From Rhodamnia argentea (Eukaryota; Streptophyta; Magnoliopsida; Myrtales; Myrtaceae), in assembly GCF_020921035.1 (NCBI RefSeq), contig NC_063155.1:22189294-22253293 (forward strand): a stretch of 64,000 bases of DNA, written 5' to 3'. Position numbers and translations under genes: made by a program. The notes below the pieces were generated by a model, which had not been told where the DNA came from, searched no databases, and saw only the letters and a program-made list of their open reading frames with translations. Positions 34,971-45,589 of this stretch are shown piece by piece; the first letter of the stretch is position 1; every line of letters begins with the position of its first letter.

Positions 34971-36720
34971 TAATTTCCCCATTTAACTGTCGCATTATGT
35001 CATTTGCACTATCTTCTACTCATTTCATATACACATTGAATGGTGATCCAATCATTTATAAATTTCCGATGTATCCTCAAAAATCTAAACTTTTTTTTTT
35101 CCCAATCGCCTATTCTCGTGCACTATGTCAAGTTTGCCGTGTTCCGTTAATTTAGTGGATGGAAATTGACAAATTTCATCATCCAAACTCAAATTGGTTA
35201 AAGTGTCTTGACTTGATTTTCAATGTCAAATTTTCAAATTCGAGTCACAGACTATGGGATCCGAATCAAAAATCAAAATATAAGGAGATGATTCTTTTCT
35301 TTGAATTAATAATTTTAAATGGAGCTGAGATTTTTTGACTGGCCATTTATTTTGATTTTTGATTTTTTTTTTTTTTTGCCACCGAGCATTGAGAGCAATA
35401 AAAATCGCAAATGATTGAGGCTACGAGGTTCAAGCTGAGAACCGACATGTATCACACAGCACTCGCAACTCGCGGGGCCCACGGGGTCCTTCCCGATGGA
35501 GTCGAAGTGATTTCCAGTTGCGAACGAACACGAACCATCTGATCCAAATCTAGCGGCAGAGAACACGCGAGTCCACTTAATGTCATCTGGAATGCATCCA
35601 TCGGACTCGCACTCTCTCTCGCTCGCTCGCTCGCCTCGTTCCCCGTCGAGCTCTGCAAATCGGCCGGTGCTGGACCAGAAACCCTAGAAAGAAAAAAAAA
35701 AAATTTCCAAGGGAAAGCGTGAATCCAAACGTAATTTTCAGGTACTTTGCGATTGCGTACTCAATACTCGCTCGCGCTTTCTTCGTTCACGTACCGTAGT
35801 TAGTGCTTGATCACTTGTGGATCCCGAGGGGACATCATGGCTTGGTTTGGATGAAGCCTTGAGCTTTAGTTGGCTGTCTCGGTGGCCTCGCGGTTCTCCG
35901 AGCTGAGAAAGCGTCGTGCATCCGCGTACTTTGTTGCTTGTTTAGTATGTCCTGGTCACTAGTATACTGAATGTGGGACTTCCGAGCGTGTTTTGAATCG
36001 GAACCATTTGACTAAGGACATGTGTGCTTAGACCGTGAGGCAGTGCCTTTTGTTTGTTGGCCGTATTGGAGTTTGCTTATTGTGATTCCGTGGATCATAG
36101 TGGGATCATGGTTCTGTCCTGCCGGCTTTTTTTTGGGCTGGCTTAATTAGCTGAAAGCACCTGTCTCTTGGAAGCTTTTATTGGAGGCTTTATCCTTTGT
36201 TGGTCGATCGAAGTACGACTTGAAATTTTACTGTTGATTTCTCATGATAACTTGAACTCTCTTTCATTTTTCACGATATGCGGTGATCATTGACATATAT
36301 TCAATTGAGAAGGTTCATTCCAGGCCAGTCGTGGGATTTTCTTAATCGTGGGTGGATAAAGCTGCTAGATCTCATTTTTCTGATCATATACAGCTGATTA
36401 ATTGGTACTAGCCTTGTAATTCTTCCATGTAACATCCTCTTTTAGGTTCTATGATGGACGAAATTGATAGTGACAATGATAACTTCTTCTGAAGGTTGTA
36501 TACAATATATTTTGGCAAGCTATGGTTTGGTTGCCACTTAAAACTTTAGCGAACATTATCTGTTCTTTTCCTTCTGTTTTATAGCATAACAAGATCTTAG
36601 GCGATGTGCAATTGGGAATTGCCTTCTGATTTCTTGGCAATTAGACTGTTGGTTTTGGATATGCTACTTTGTGATGTAGCATTCCTTTATTTGCGCAGAT
36701 TGTACAAGCTCCTGGATACC
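34971..36720. other. FRS3 upstream region, probably with 5' leader exon and intron
   Basis: No coding region seen. A CTCTCTCGCTCGCTCGC-type stretch near 35612-35636 precedes what may be the first leader exon. A clear acceptor, TTTGCGCAG, ends at 36699, so a leader intron of roughly 0.9 kb is likely, but its donor was not fixed. Confidence 0.4.
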
Positions 36721-36786
36721 ATGCAGGACACTGCTATAAAGTTTGGCTGCTAATCAATGGATCGGTTACCTTGGGAATATATGTGA
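36721..36786 (+). promoter_or_regulatory. Two short upstream ORFs before FRS3
   Basis: uORF1 at 36721-36753 codes for MQDTAIKFGC and uORF2 at 36757-36786 for MDRLPWEYM. Both end in proper stops, and uORF2 ends only six bases before the FRS3 ATG at 36793. They lie after the likely leader acceptor at 36699, so they should be in the mature mRNA. Such uORFs usually lower translation of the main frame. Confidence 0.55.
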
Positions 36787-36792
36787 ATTTCA

Positions 36793-39700
36793 ATGGAGGT
36801 TGGCATGATTGAAGTGCAAGATGGTGTGGGGCATGCTGCAGGGGTAGACGAGGCTGATGTTGAAACAAATGAAGCTGATCATAGTAATGTCGAAAACTCA
36901 ACAGTTCATGATGAGAATGGGTTGGGCGAGCCCCACGTGGGTATGGAATTCGACTCTGAAGATGCTGCCAAGACCTTTTATGATGAATATGCTAGACGAG
37001 AAGGATTTAGCTCCAAGGTTGGTCCATCCAGCCAGTCTAAGCTTGGAGGAGTAGTTGTTGCGCGGGAGTTTGTATGTGCCAGAGATGGCTTGAAAAGAAA
37101 ATCTGTGGATAGTTGCAGTGCTATGATTAGAATCGAGTTGAAAGGTCAATTCAAATGGGTCTTGACAAAATTTGTAAAGGAGCATAACCATGCTATGGTT
37201 AGTCCTAGTAAAGTGCACCATCTTCGACCTCGCCGGCATTTTGCTGGTGCAACAAAAAACATGGCTGATAATTTCCGAGGGACAACAGTAGTTCCTAGTG
37301 GTGTTATGTATGTGTCCATGGATGGTAATCGTGAGGTTAATCATGGATCTACAAGTTCGCCAAGTGTCGAATTAAATCGTCCCGTTAAGAATGCTGGGAC
37401 TGTTAATCATGTTGTCAAACCATCTAGTCAAAAGAGAACCTTAGGGAGGGATGCTCAGAACCTGTTGGACTATTTTAAGAAGATGCAGGCTGAAAATCCG
37501 GGTTTCTTCTATGCAATTCAACTTGACGAAGAGAATCACATGGGCAATGTTTTCTGGGCTGATGCAAGGTCAAGGTCCGCTTACAGTCATTTTGGAGATG
37601 TAGTTTCACTGGACACGATGTATCGAGTATATCAGTATAGAGTGCCATTTGCTCCGTTCACAGGCGTGAATCATCATGACCAGACCATCTTATTTGGTTG
37701 TGCACTGCTGCTAGATGATTCCGAGGCTTCTTTTATATGGCTTTTCAAGACTTTTCTTACTGCAATGGGTGATCGTCCTCCAGTCTCCATAATCACCAAC
37801 CAAGACAGGGTTATACAGACTGCAGTTTCTAAAGTCTTTCCTGGAGCCCGCCACTGTATTAGTAAGTGGCACGTTTTAAGAGAAGGCGAGGAGAGGTTGG
37901 CTCACGTGTGTCATGCACATCCAAATTTCCAGTTGGAACTGTATAATTGTATCAACATGACCGAAACCATCGATGAATTTGAATCTTCATGGAACTCAAT
38001 TCTTGACAAATATGACCTTAGGAGAAATGACTGGCTTCAGTCAATATATAATGCTCGTGCACAGTGGGTTCCGGTGTACTTCCGTGATTCCTTTTTCGGT
38101 GCTATTTCTCCAAATCAAGGAATTGATAGTGCCTTCTTTGATGGTTATGTTAATCAACAGACGACATTACCCATGTTCTTCCGGCAGTATGAAAGAGCTT
38201 TTGAGAACTGGCTTGAAAAGGAAATAGAGGCAGATTTCGATACTATATGCACCTCACCAGTACTAAGAACACCATCACCCATGGAGAAACAGGCTGCAAA
38301 TCTGTACACAAGGAAAGTGTTTGCTAAATTTCAAGAAGAGTTGGTCGAAACCTTTGTTTATACTGCAAATAGAATAGAGGGCGACGGGATAACGAGCACT
38401 TTTAGAGTCGCAAAGTTTGAAGATGACAGCAAGGCATATATTGTCACATTGAACCATTCTGAAATGAGGGCAAATTGCAGTTGCCAAATGTTTCAGTACT
38501 CAGGCATTCTGTGTAGGCATGTTTTGACTGTCTTCACGGTGTCAAATGTTCTTACATTGCCATCCCATTACATTATGAAACGGTGGACCCGGAATGCCAA
38601 GACTTGTCTAGATGATCGCGTTAGTGAACTTCAGGGACACGAATCTTTAACCGTAAAGTATAATAACTTATGTCGGGAAGCCTTGAAATATGCAGAAGAA
38701 GGTGCAATAGCTTCAGAGACGTATAATGCAGCAATGAATGCCCTTAAAGAAGGCGGGAGAAAAATTTCTGCGGTGAAGAAGAATGTTGCTAGAGTTCCTC
38801 CCCCAGCCTCTCAGATTGGTGGAGGTGGTTATGATGACCGTAAGAGCTCATCATCCTCAGACATGACCCCTTTGCTTTGGCCAAGGCAAGATGAGGTGAC
38901 GAGAAGGTTTAACCTTAACGATGCTAGTGCTCCAACTCAGAATGTTTCTGATTTGAATCTACCTCGCATGGGCCCCTTGTCTCTTCATCGGGATGACGTT
39001 CATGCGGAAAACATGGTGAGACAAAAAACTATGTCGTTTTATTGATTTGTTTTCTCTATGATAATAGAACCAACTACTGAGTCCTTGATCTCGGTTTTCT
39101 TTTGCCTGCCTTATCTTGATAGGCGGTTCTTCCTTGTCTCAAGTCAATGACTTGGGTGATGGAGAACAAGAATTCAACGCCAGAGAATAGGGTGGCCATC
39201 ATAAACTTAAAGGTATGCACTTAATTTAGCTTAAAACTCTAAAATCCAGGGGAAAATATTGTTTTATCAGTCAAAATGTATGGATATTATTACCCCACAG
39301 TAAACTTTCAATGATTGGCACATATATTTTGTTATCGCTGTATTACGTATGATTATATTTGATTTATTTGTCTTGTTTGTTACTTTGTTTTCTTTCAGAT
39401 GTTATCTTACTTAAGTATTTTCTCTTAAGCAATGCAGTTGCAAGATTACAGCAGAAGTCCAACAGCAGAAGCTGAGGTTAAGTTTCAGCTTTCAAGAGTA
39501 ACACTAGAGCCCATGTTGAGATCAATGGCATACATAAGTGAGCAGCTCTCAACGCCGGATAACAGGGTTGCTGTGATCAATTTGAAGGTATTTAATTTTT
39601 TCCTCCTGCATCGAACGATTTAGTCAATAGATCTTCCAATTTAGCTGTTAAAATGATTGAAGAATACTTTGTTCCTTCAGGGTGGTCTTATCATTGAAAT

Positions 39701-41531
39701 CCATACGAAAAATTTTGAGAATTTCCAAATAGAAAATGTAGAAAACATGTGACTGAGGCGTGCAAACACTGTTCTCAAGGATAGATTTCAGCCTTCACAA
39801 ATTCGGACTGTGTTGCGGCTATACTGTAGGATACAACAGGCCACCTACATAACGTGCACTTCTCTATTTACATACAACAAATCTCTCTCTTTAAGCACTT
39901 GAGCTTATTTTTTAAACTAAATATGCTTGTGTGACTTCTGAAGAGAACTATATAGCGAAAACGCACCCATGTATACTACAGGCCTTCATGACCAAAATGT
40001 TGCTTCTTATGGTTCAAGATGCCGCCAATGACCATGTTGATTGCATTTGGTGCTAGCTGGCTTCTCAAGCTAACATCCTTCTCGGATTTGGCCACCTCTC
40101 GTGTACAAATTCTCAGCTTGCTTGCACTTTACCACCACCTCAAATTTGCTTCTTATGATGCAAATTTTTTGACTTTGTTCATGGTTCATTTGCTTGATTT
40201 CCACTGCCAAGAAATGTACCACCAAAAAATTTCAGTTAAAAGAAATAAATGAGCCTTTTGAAATAGCTATCTCCATACAACAATCCTCCAGGATTTATGA
40301 ATAGAGAGAAATGAAGTTTGCTAGTCTCACACTGGAGCGTTATGCTTCGAATCTAGTTTCTTTTGGACTGTGAACCAGATAGGAAAAATAAGACATAACC
40401 TATTGAACCAATGGAGAACTTATAGCTTCTATGAACCAATGATTCATTTTGTCAGTTAGAGTTATCGATAATCATATTATACCTCCACAAATTCTGCTTT
40501 TCAATGTGGATTTGTGTTAATTGGCCGCGTGTGCACTCAGTAATCATGAGTGCTCTAGGATTCAGCCATGAATCTCATGGGAGCAGCCTCACTTCACACT
40601 CATGCGAGTGACTTCATCAAGTGCACTCTGTAAATAAATACACCACCCATAAGGGAGATGAAATACATTACCCTAGTATGCAGTTTAGCGCCAATAACAT
40701 GTCATTGGTGCTACAGTGTCAACAAGTGACTTATTATGATGAACCTACTTCATGGGATCTCCAGTCACATAGCCATCATTGCTGATGTCATAAATTCACA
40801 TAAGTCCCATTATTGAGGTCAAGGAACCAACTACTGGTAACTTGGTGGAGAATATTCTCATCGTTGATAAAATAGTCTTCAAATGTGGAGTGGAACTAAG
40901 CAATCTGGTACTTATCTGAGGGGAACAGAGAATTGCAGAAGTTTCATTTTCTTCTGTTGTCACATCTTATTGAGACTGTACTGTTTATATCTACGGTTAT
41001 TATCTGTGTATGACGACCTTGTTTATGTCAATCACACTTAGATCTATTGCTCAACGGGTCGATCAATTGCTTAACAAACTTGTTTTTGTTGTTTTTAGCT
41101 CCAAGATACAGAGACAACATCAGGAGAGTCGGAGGTTAAATTTCAAGTGTCTCGCGATACATTGGGTGCCATGTTAAGATCTATGGCTTATATACGCGAG
41201 CAACTGTCAAATGATGTAAGCTTTTCAATTTCTTTTTTGGAAGGATCACTGTTTGAATTACCAAAATTGCAGGACCACAAACTTCTTAACGCAGTTGATC
41301 CTCATGTTTAAAGTAGATACGACGCTACAATTATTCCTTAAGCATATCATCACGCTGTTGCTTTTTGCAAGCAAATGAATATGGATATTGAAACATTTAT
41401 CCGAGACGATTTCAGTGAATGTGCAGCCAGATATCTCATCATATATGTATGTGTTATTGATCCCTTCTCAATATGGATTGTGATAGGTCGAGCCCCAGTC
41501 TGACACCCCGGTGAAAAAGCAGCGGAAGTGA
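36793..41531 (+). CDS. FRS3: FAR1-related sequence 3 (FRS3-like), transposase-derived transcription factor
   Basis: Five coding exons: 36793-39015, 39123-39212, 39438-39587, 41099-41215 and 41487-41531. The total is 2625 nt, 874 aa. FHY3/FAR1-family factors descend from Mutator-like transposases and act in the nucleus, often in light signalling. Residues about 50-133 are the FAR1 DNA-binding zinc finger ([20 protein letters not shown] to KEHNH). About 265-365 is the MULE transposase-like core ([30 protein letters not shown]). The SWIM zinc finger [15 protein letters not shown] is near 560-577. The last exons add three short repeats ([26 protein letters not shown]) and a PVKKQRK nuclear-localisation signal. 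All joins fall in phase 0. Reading past the first donor would add eleven codons and stop at 39045, so a retained intron would remove the repeats and the signal. Confidence 0.94.
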
Positions 41532-42740
41532 ATAGTTGAAGTTGTGAATTTTCTTTTACTTAGCTAGGCATCTCACTGTTGTGATTCAGCAGTGGCAAAG
41601 TTTGTTCATCCAGCGCTCAGTCACTCCCATCAAGTTGGGTATGGCCTTCTCTCTTCTAGTTCGGTTTCGATTGAAACCTTGTAAATTTTGCATTTTTGTA
41701 AATGTAGCTAGTTTTCTTCTTCTTTTTTTATTTTTATTTTGTTTTGTTTTGTTTTTCCCTATACCAAAGCTTTGAAGAGTGCACAATTTGGGCATTCCTC
41801 AGGGACCCTGTAACGTATATGATCCGAGGGTTGGAGTTAGTTGTTTGCATGTTGGGGTTGTCACATATTTCCCAATTTAATTTGGAGTGGGCAGAATTTA
41901 GTGCTGGGCAATGAGACTGCAATGGCTTTTTTCTTGTTATCCCAATCTTCATGCCAGGGAGAGAGCTCAGACTGCATAGAATAGAGTGGAACCTGTCATG
42001 CTAAGTTCTGATGCACAAAGGATTCACTTTTCCCATCTCCCTTTTTGTCCATGGTAAGAATCTTTTCTCTGTTGTTCTTGAGGCTGTTCCTGTGGTTTCA
42101 AGTTGATTATCAGGGTTTAGGTTCTTGCAAATGGCACCCCGTTCTCCTCCATGATCACAACATGCAAAACGATGATTACTGAAATCTCATGAAGCGTGAA
42201 TTTCTGAAATGCCATCTCTTATTGGGCAATACAAAATCAAGGAGCCATGAAGAAACAAGTCCTATTTTTATTTTTATTTTTGGGGGTTGTTGTGTGGGTG
42301 TGTGGTTGTGGTGTTGGGGGTTTTTTTTGGGGGGAGGGGGGGTGTCAAGAACAAGTCCTAAAATTTATGACTCAAAATATCACAAGCTGGATTGAAATGT
42401 GTTTCAAAATGATCACTACAGTCGCATGGAGGTCATAGAAGAGGAATGAGATAAATTGGTGTATAGCTAACTAGATAACAAAAAGTTTTCAGAGGATGTT
42501 ACCATAGGATAAAATATCTTACTAAAGAGATTCGACTCGACTCAGGATTATGTTATGTCCAAGGTCCAATATTGAAATAATTTCAAAAGTTTTTCATAAC
42601 TTTGTCTGTGTCAAAAAAAAAATGGAAATGTCTCGACTCTTTTGAACGTGTTTGAGTCAAATAGGAAGAGGAACGATGCAAAGCACTTCGATGAATAATT
42701 GGTGTCATTTGGTGGTTATCATTTTTATTTTACTCAATTA
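41532..42740. other. 3' flank of FRS3
   Basis: Probably the FRS3 3' untranslated region followed by non-coding DNA. It includes a T-rich tract (about 41716-41757) and a G-rich tract (42290-42343). No gene seen. Confidence 0.4.
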
Positions 42741-43120
42741 AATTCACTAATTTTTAGGAGTTGTTGGATTTGATCCTTTTAAGTTTTATTTTGTACAATC
42801 AAGTCTTTCAATTTTCTCAATTTGTGAAATCAAATCCTTCGATCGACCACTCTAACTAAATTGTCAAATCAAATAATGATGTGGCAGTGTTTATGTCTGG
42901 AAAAATGACACTTGATACTAACTAGGCGCCAAATGAGCAAAACACAGACGGGAAAAATAGGAAATAAAAGATCTTAATTTCACATTATTGGTCATGGGGA
43001 GTGAACAAATTTCTTCATTGTGCATATCAGGAAAATTAGACGATTCGATTGCACAAAATGAAGCTTAGAGAACCAAATTGCCCAAATCCAAAAAGTTACA
43101 GGACTTAATTGTAAAAATTT
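42740..43120. mobile_element. Probable foldback element
   Basis: The left arm (TTGGATTTGATCCTTTTAAG, then TTTTGTACAATCAAGTC) has its inverted counterpart at the right (GATTGCACAAAATGAAG, then CCAAATCCAAAAAGTTAC). The arms are degenerate and the exact ends were not found. Non-coding. Confidence 0.45.
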
Positions 43121-43129
43121 TTAAAAAAA

Positions 43130-43740
43130 TTCAAATAAGGACTCCAAATGTTCTCATTTTTTCAAATAAAGGCCTAAATTGGTCATTGTATCAAACAAAG
43201 GGCTTGGAGTGCCCTCATTGTCTCAAACAAAGAGCTTGAAGTGGCCATGACTGTTTCAAAGAAGAGTCTCACCTCGCCGGCTCGCTAAAAATTCCGATCG
43301 ATCGGGGATATTTTTGTCAAAATACACTTTTAACTTAATTTTTAGTTAAATTAAATTAAAAATTAAAAAACTAAAAAAAAAAGAAAAACACGAGGCAAGA
43401 GTGGTCGTCGACCCGGCCAAAGCCTTGACCCCACCACCGGTGGGGTGGTGGCCACAAGCCCTCCCGCTTGTGTTTTCATCCTTTTTTTTAAGTTTTTTTT
43501 TAAAACTAAAAAAATAAAAAAAATAAAAAAAATTTAATAAAGGACTAAAATGCCCTATTACCGGTGACTCAGGCCCTTTTCTGAGATTGATGATGTCACT
43601 TTAGGCTCTTATTTGAAATAATATCCACTTTATATCCTTATTTGAGACAATGAGGGCACTTCGGAGCTTTATTTAAAACAAGGACCATTTCGGACTCTTA
43701 TTTGAGAAAATAAAGGCATTTTAGGCTTTTTTTTTTTGTG
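43130..43740. mobile_element. Foldback element with long inverted arms
   Basis: The left arm begins TCAAATAAGGACTCC and contains GTGCCCTCATTGTCTCAAA. The right arm, reverse-complemented, begins TCAAATAAGAGTCCG and contains the same GTGCCCTCATTGTCTCAAA. Arms of about 130 bp surround a loop with a CCACCACCGGTGGGGTGGTGG stretch. No coding capacity was found. Confidence 0.65.
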
Positions 43741-43846
43741 AATTTTTCCTAAAATAAAAGTAAGGGAACGATTTTTTATTTTTTATTTTTTTAGGGGGGC
43801 GGGAAAGGGAAAGGGAAAGGGGACGATTGGAAAACGCTAAAAGTTA

Positions 43847-45270
43847 GGCTCCGTTTGTTTCACGGAAAATATTTTTCCGAAAAACATTTTCCCCAATTTC
43901 TGGTGTTTGGGGGGCGGAAAATTAGCGGTCAACGGAAAATATTTTCCAGTCAACAAAAAAACCTTCTAAAACTAAGGAAAATGATTTCCTCATTTTGAGA
44001 AGAGGAAAACATTTTCCACACTTTTCATTCTTCCTCTCTTTCAACTATTTTTTCTTTTTAATTATTTTTTTGCTTTCTTTTCTTTTTTTTATTTATTTTT
44101 TCAATTTTATTTTTCGGATAAAATTTATTTTTTAATTACTTTCTTTATTTTTTTTCCTTTTTTCGTCTTTTTTATTTTTTTTAATATTCCTTCTTCTCCC
44201 TCGACTGGTCGCCGGCCATGGCCATGGCCGGTGGTTGGCCAGGTGAGGCCTGGCGTCGCCGGCCTCGAGCAAGGAAAGTTATAGCGAGGAGCAGAGCTAT
44301 GACGTCCGTATCGAACTCCTCGTGCTCCACGCGGACCTCGGAGGCGGACTCGCCATGGAGGCGCCGGGGAGGATGGGGCCGATATTCACGGCGGCGGTGA
44401 TGGCGAGGAGGCGGGTGGGGGAGGGGGTGACGCACGTGTTCCCGCACGACGTGAACCGGCGGGTGGAGAGGGCGTGCGCGGAGGAGTTCCCGCGCATGAA
44501 GTACAAGGTGGAGCGCATGGGGAGGCTCTGGCATTTCGAGATCCCGCCGTCCCATAACGTGAACGCTTCACGATTTTGTTGAGGACATCTTTATCATCCT
44601 TTTTTTCCCAGTTTTGGTATCGTCGTCTTCTTGTTGTTACACCATATTGTGTGGAGTTCATGTAGAGAAATTTTACAAAAAATTTAAGGAAAAAAAAATT
44701 GAAGCGTGTTGAGAGTGGGATTTTACGACGTAGTTGACGTTGACGAGCGGGTCGGCGAGGCACTCGACGGCCAATTCCGAGTCGCCGCCGAGGGTGGCCT
44801 CCGGGAGACGCCGCGAGACCTCCGCGACGCAATCGACGGGGACCACCTACTTCCCAGTGAACGCCAACAGCATTGCGAGCCGAGACGGCGCCAGAGCTTC
44901 GAGCACCGTCGCCTCACGCTTCCTCTGCAGCATCAATGGCGTGCTTTGCGTGCGCTCCAAAATCAAAATCCCTATTGCTCGGTGCGGGGGATTATATTAT
45001 GCGCAACGCCTATCTCTTTCGGATTTCTCTCTCTATCTCTAGAAATGAGAGCTGAGAGAGAGAGAGAGGAGACTTTAAAAGAAGTGACCACCAGAGTCTA
45101 TTTTAAAGAAAAAAATAAGACAAATTTTCCTTACCAAACGGCGGAAAACATTTTTTGAAACATTTTCAAGTTTTTGCCAAACACTGGAAAAGGAAGTCAT
45201 TTTCCTGGAAAATGACGTCCCGGAAAATATTTTTCGAAAAAATCATATTTTCCGCGAAACAAACGGAGTT
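43847..45270. mobile_element. PIF/Harbinger-like element carrying captured GC-rich sequence
   Basis: A 1424-bp element. The left end is GGCTCCGTTTGTTTCACGG and the right end, reverse-complemented, AACTCCGTTTGTTTCGCGG. TTA flanks both sides (43844-43846 and 45271-45273), the target size of PIF/Harbinger elements. The outer 300 bp on each side are AT-rich, with GGAAAATATTTTCC-type palindromes. The core (about 44210-45060) is GC-rich and reads like fragments of coding sequence, quite unlike the ends. No transposase is present. Confidence 0.75.
44706..44970 (-). pseudogene. Broken coding fragment inside the Harbinger-like element
   Basis: On the minus strand one frame reads as ordinary protein (VLEALAPSRLAMLLAFTGK), meets a TAG at 44849-44847, then continues in the same frame (VVPVDCVAEVSRRLPEATLG, then ELAVECLADPLVNVNYVV). 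This looks like a piece of a host gene with a nonsense mutation. I could not identify the parent gene. The neighbouring GC-rich part (44210-44580) is open in several frames and also unassigned. Confidence 0.4.
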
Positions 45271-45322
45271 TTAGATGACTAAATCTGTACTTAACCATTT
45301 AAAAAACATGGGATTGAGTCGA

Positions 45323-45493
45323 TGGGCCATACAATTATGGATCTGTCATACCATTTATACCAAGTCCACTAAACCGGCCCACGATCAGCACAGCCTTGGT
45401 CAGGTCACGTAACCCTGTTTCCAAACACGCACTATCTGCGTAGACAAACAGAGGGAAAACACCGTTCAAACCCTAATTCCTTCGCGTTATAAA
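45323..45493 (+). promoter_or_regulatory. eL30 promoter: site II elements, telo-box, TATA box
   Basis: TGGGCC at 45323-45328 and GGCCCA at 45376-45381 are site II-type elements. AAACCCTAA at 45468-45476 is a telo-box and TATAAA at 45488-45493 a TATA box. This set is the common signature of plant ribosomal-protein promoters bound by TCP-type and telo-box-binding factors. The ATG follows at 45590. Confidence 0.7.
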
Positions 45494-45589
45494 CACCCTC
45501 TTCTCCTTCATACTCGAAGCTTTTGCTTGCGGTGGACTGGACTCGGTGCTCCAGCCTCAATCTCCGATCGGATCCCTAACCGTTCAACC

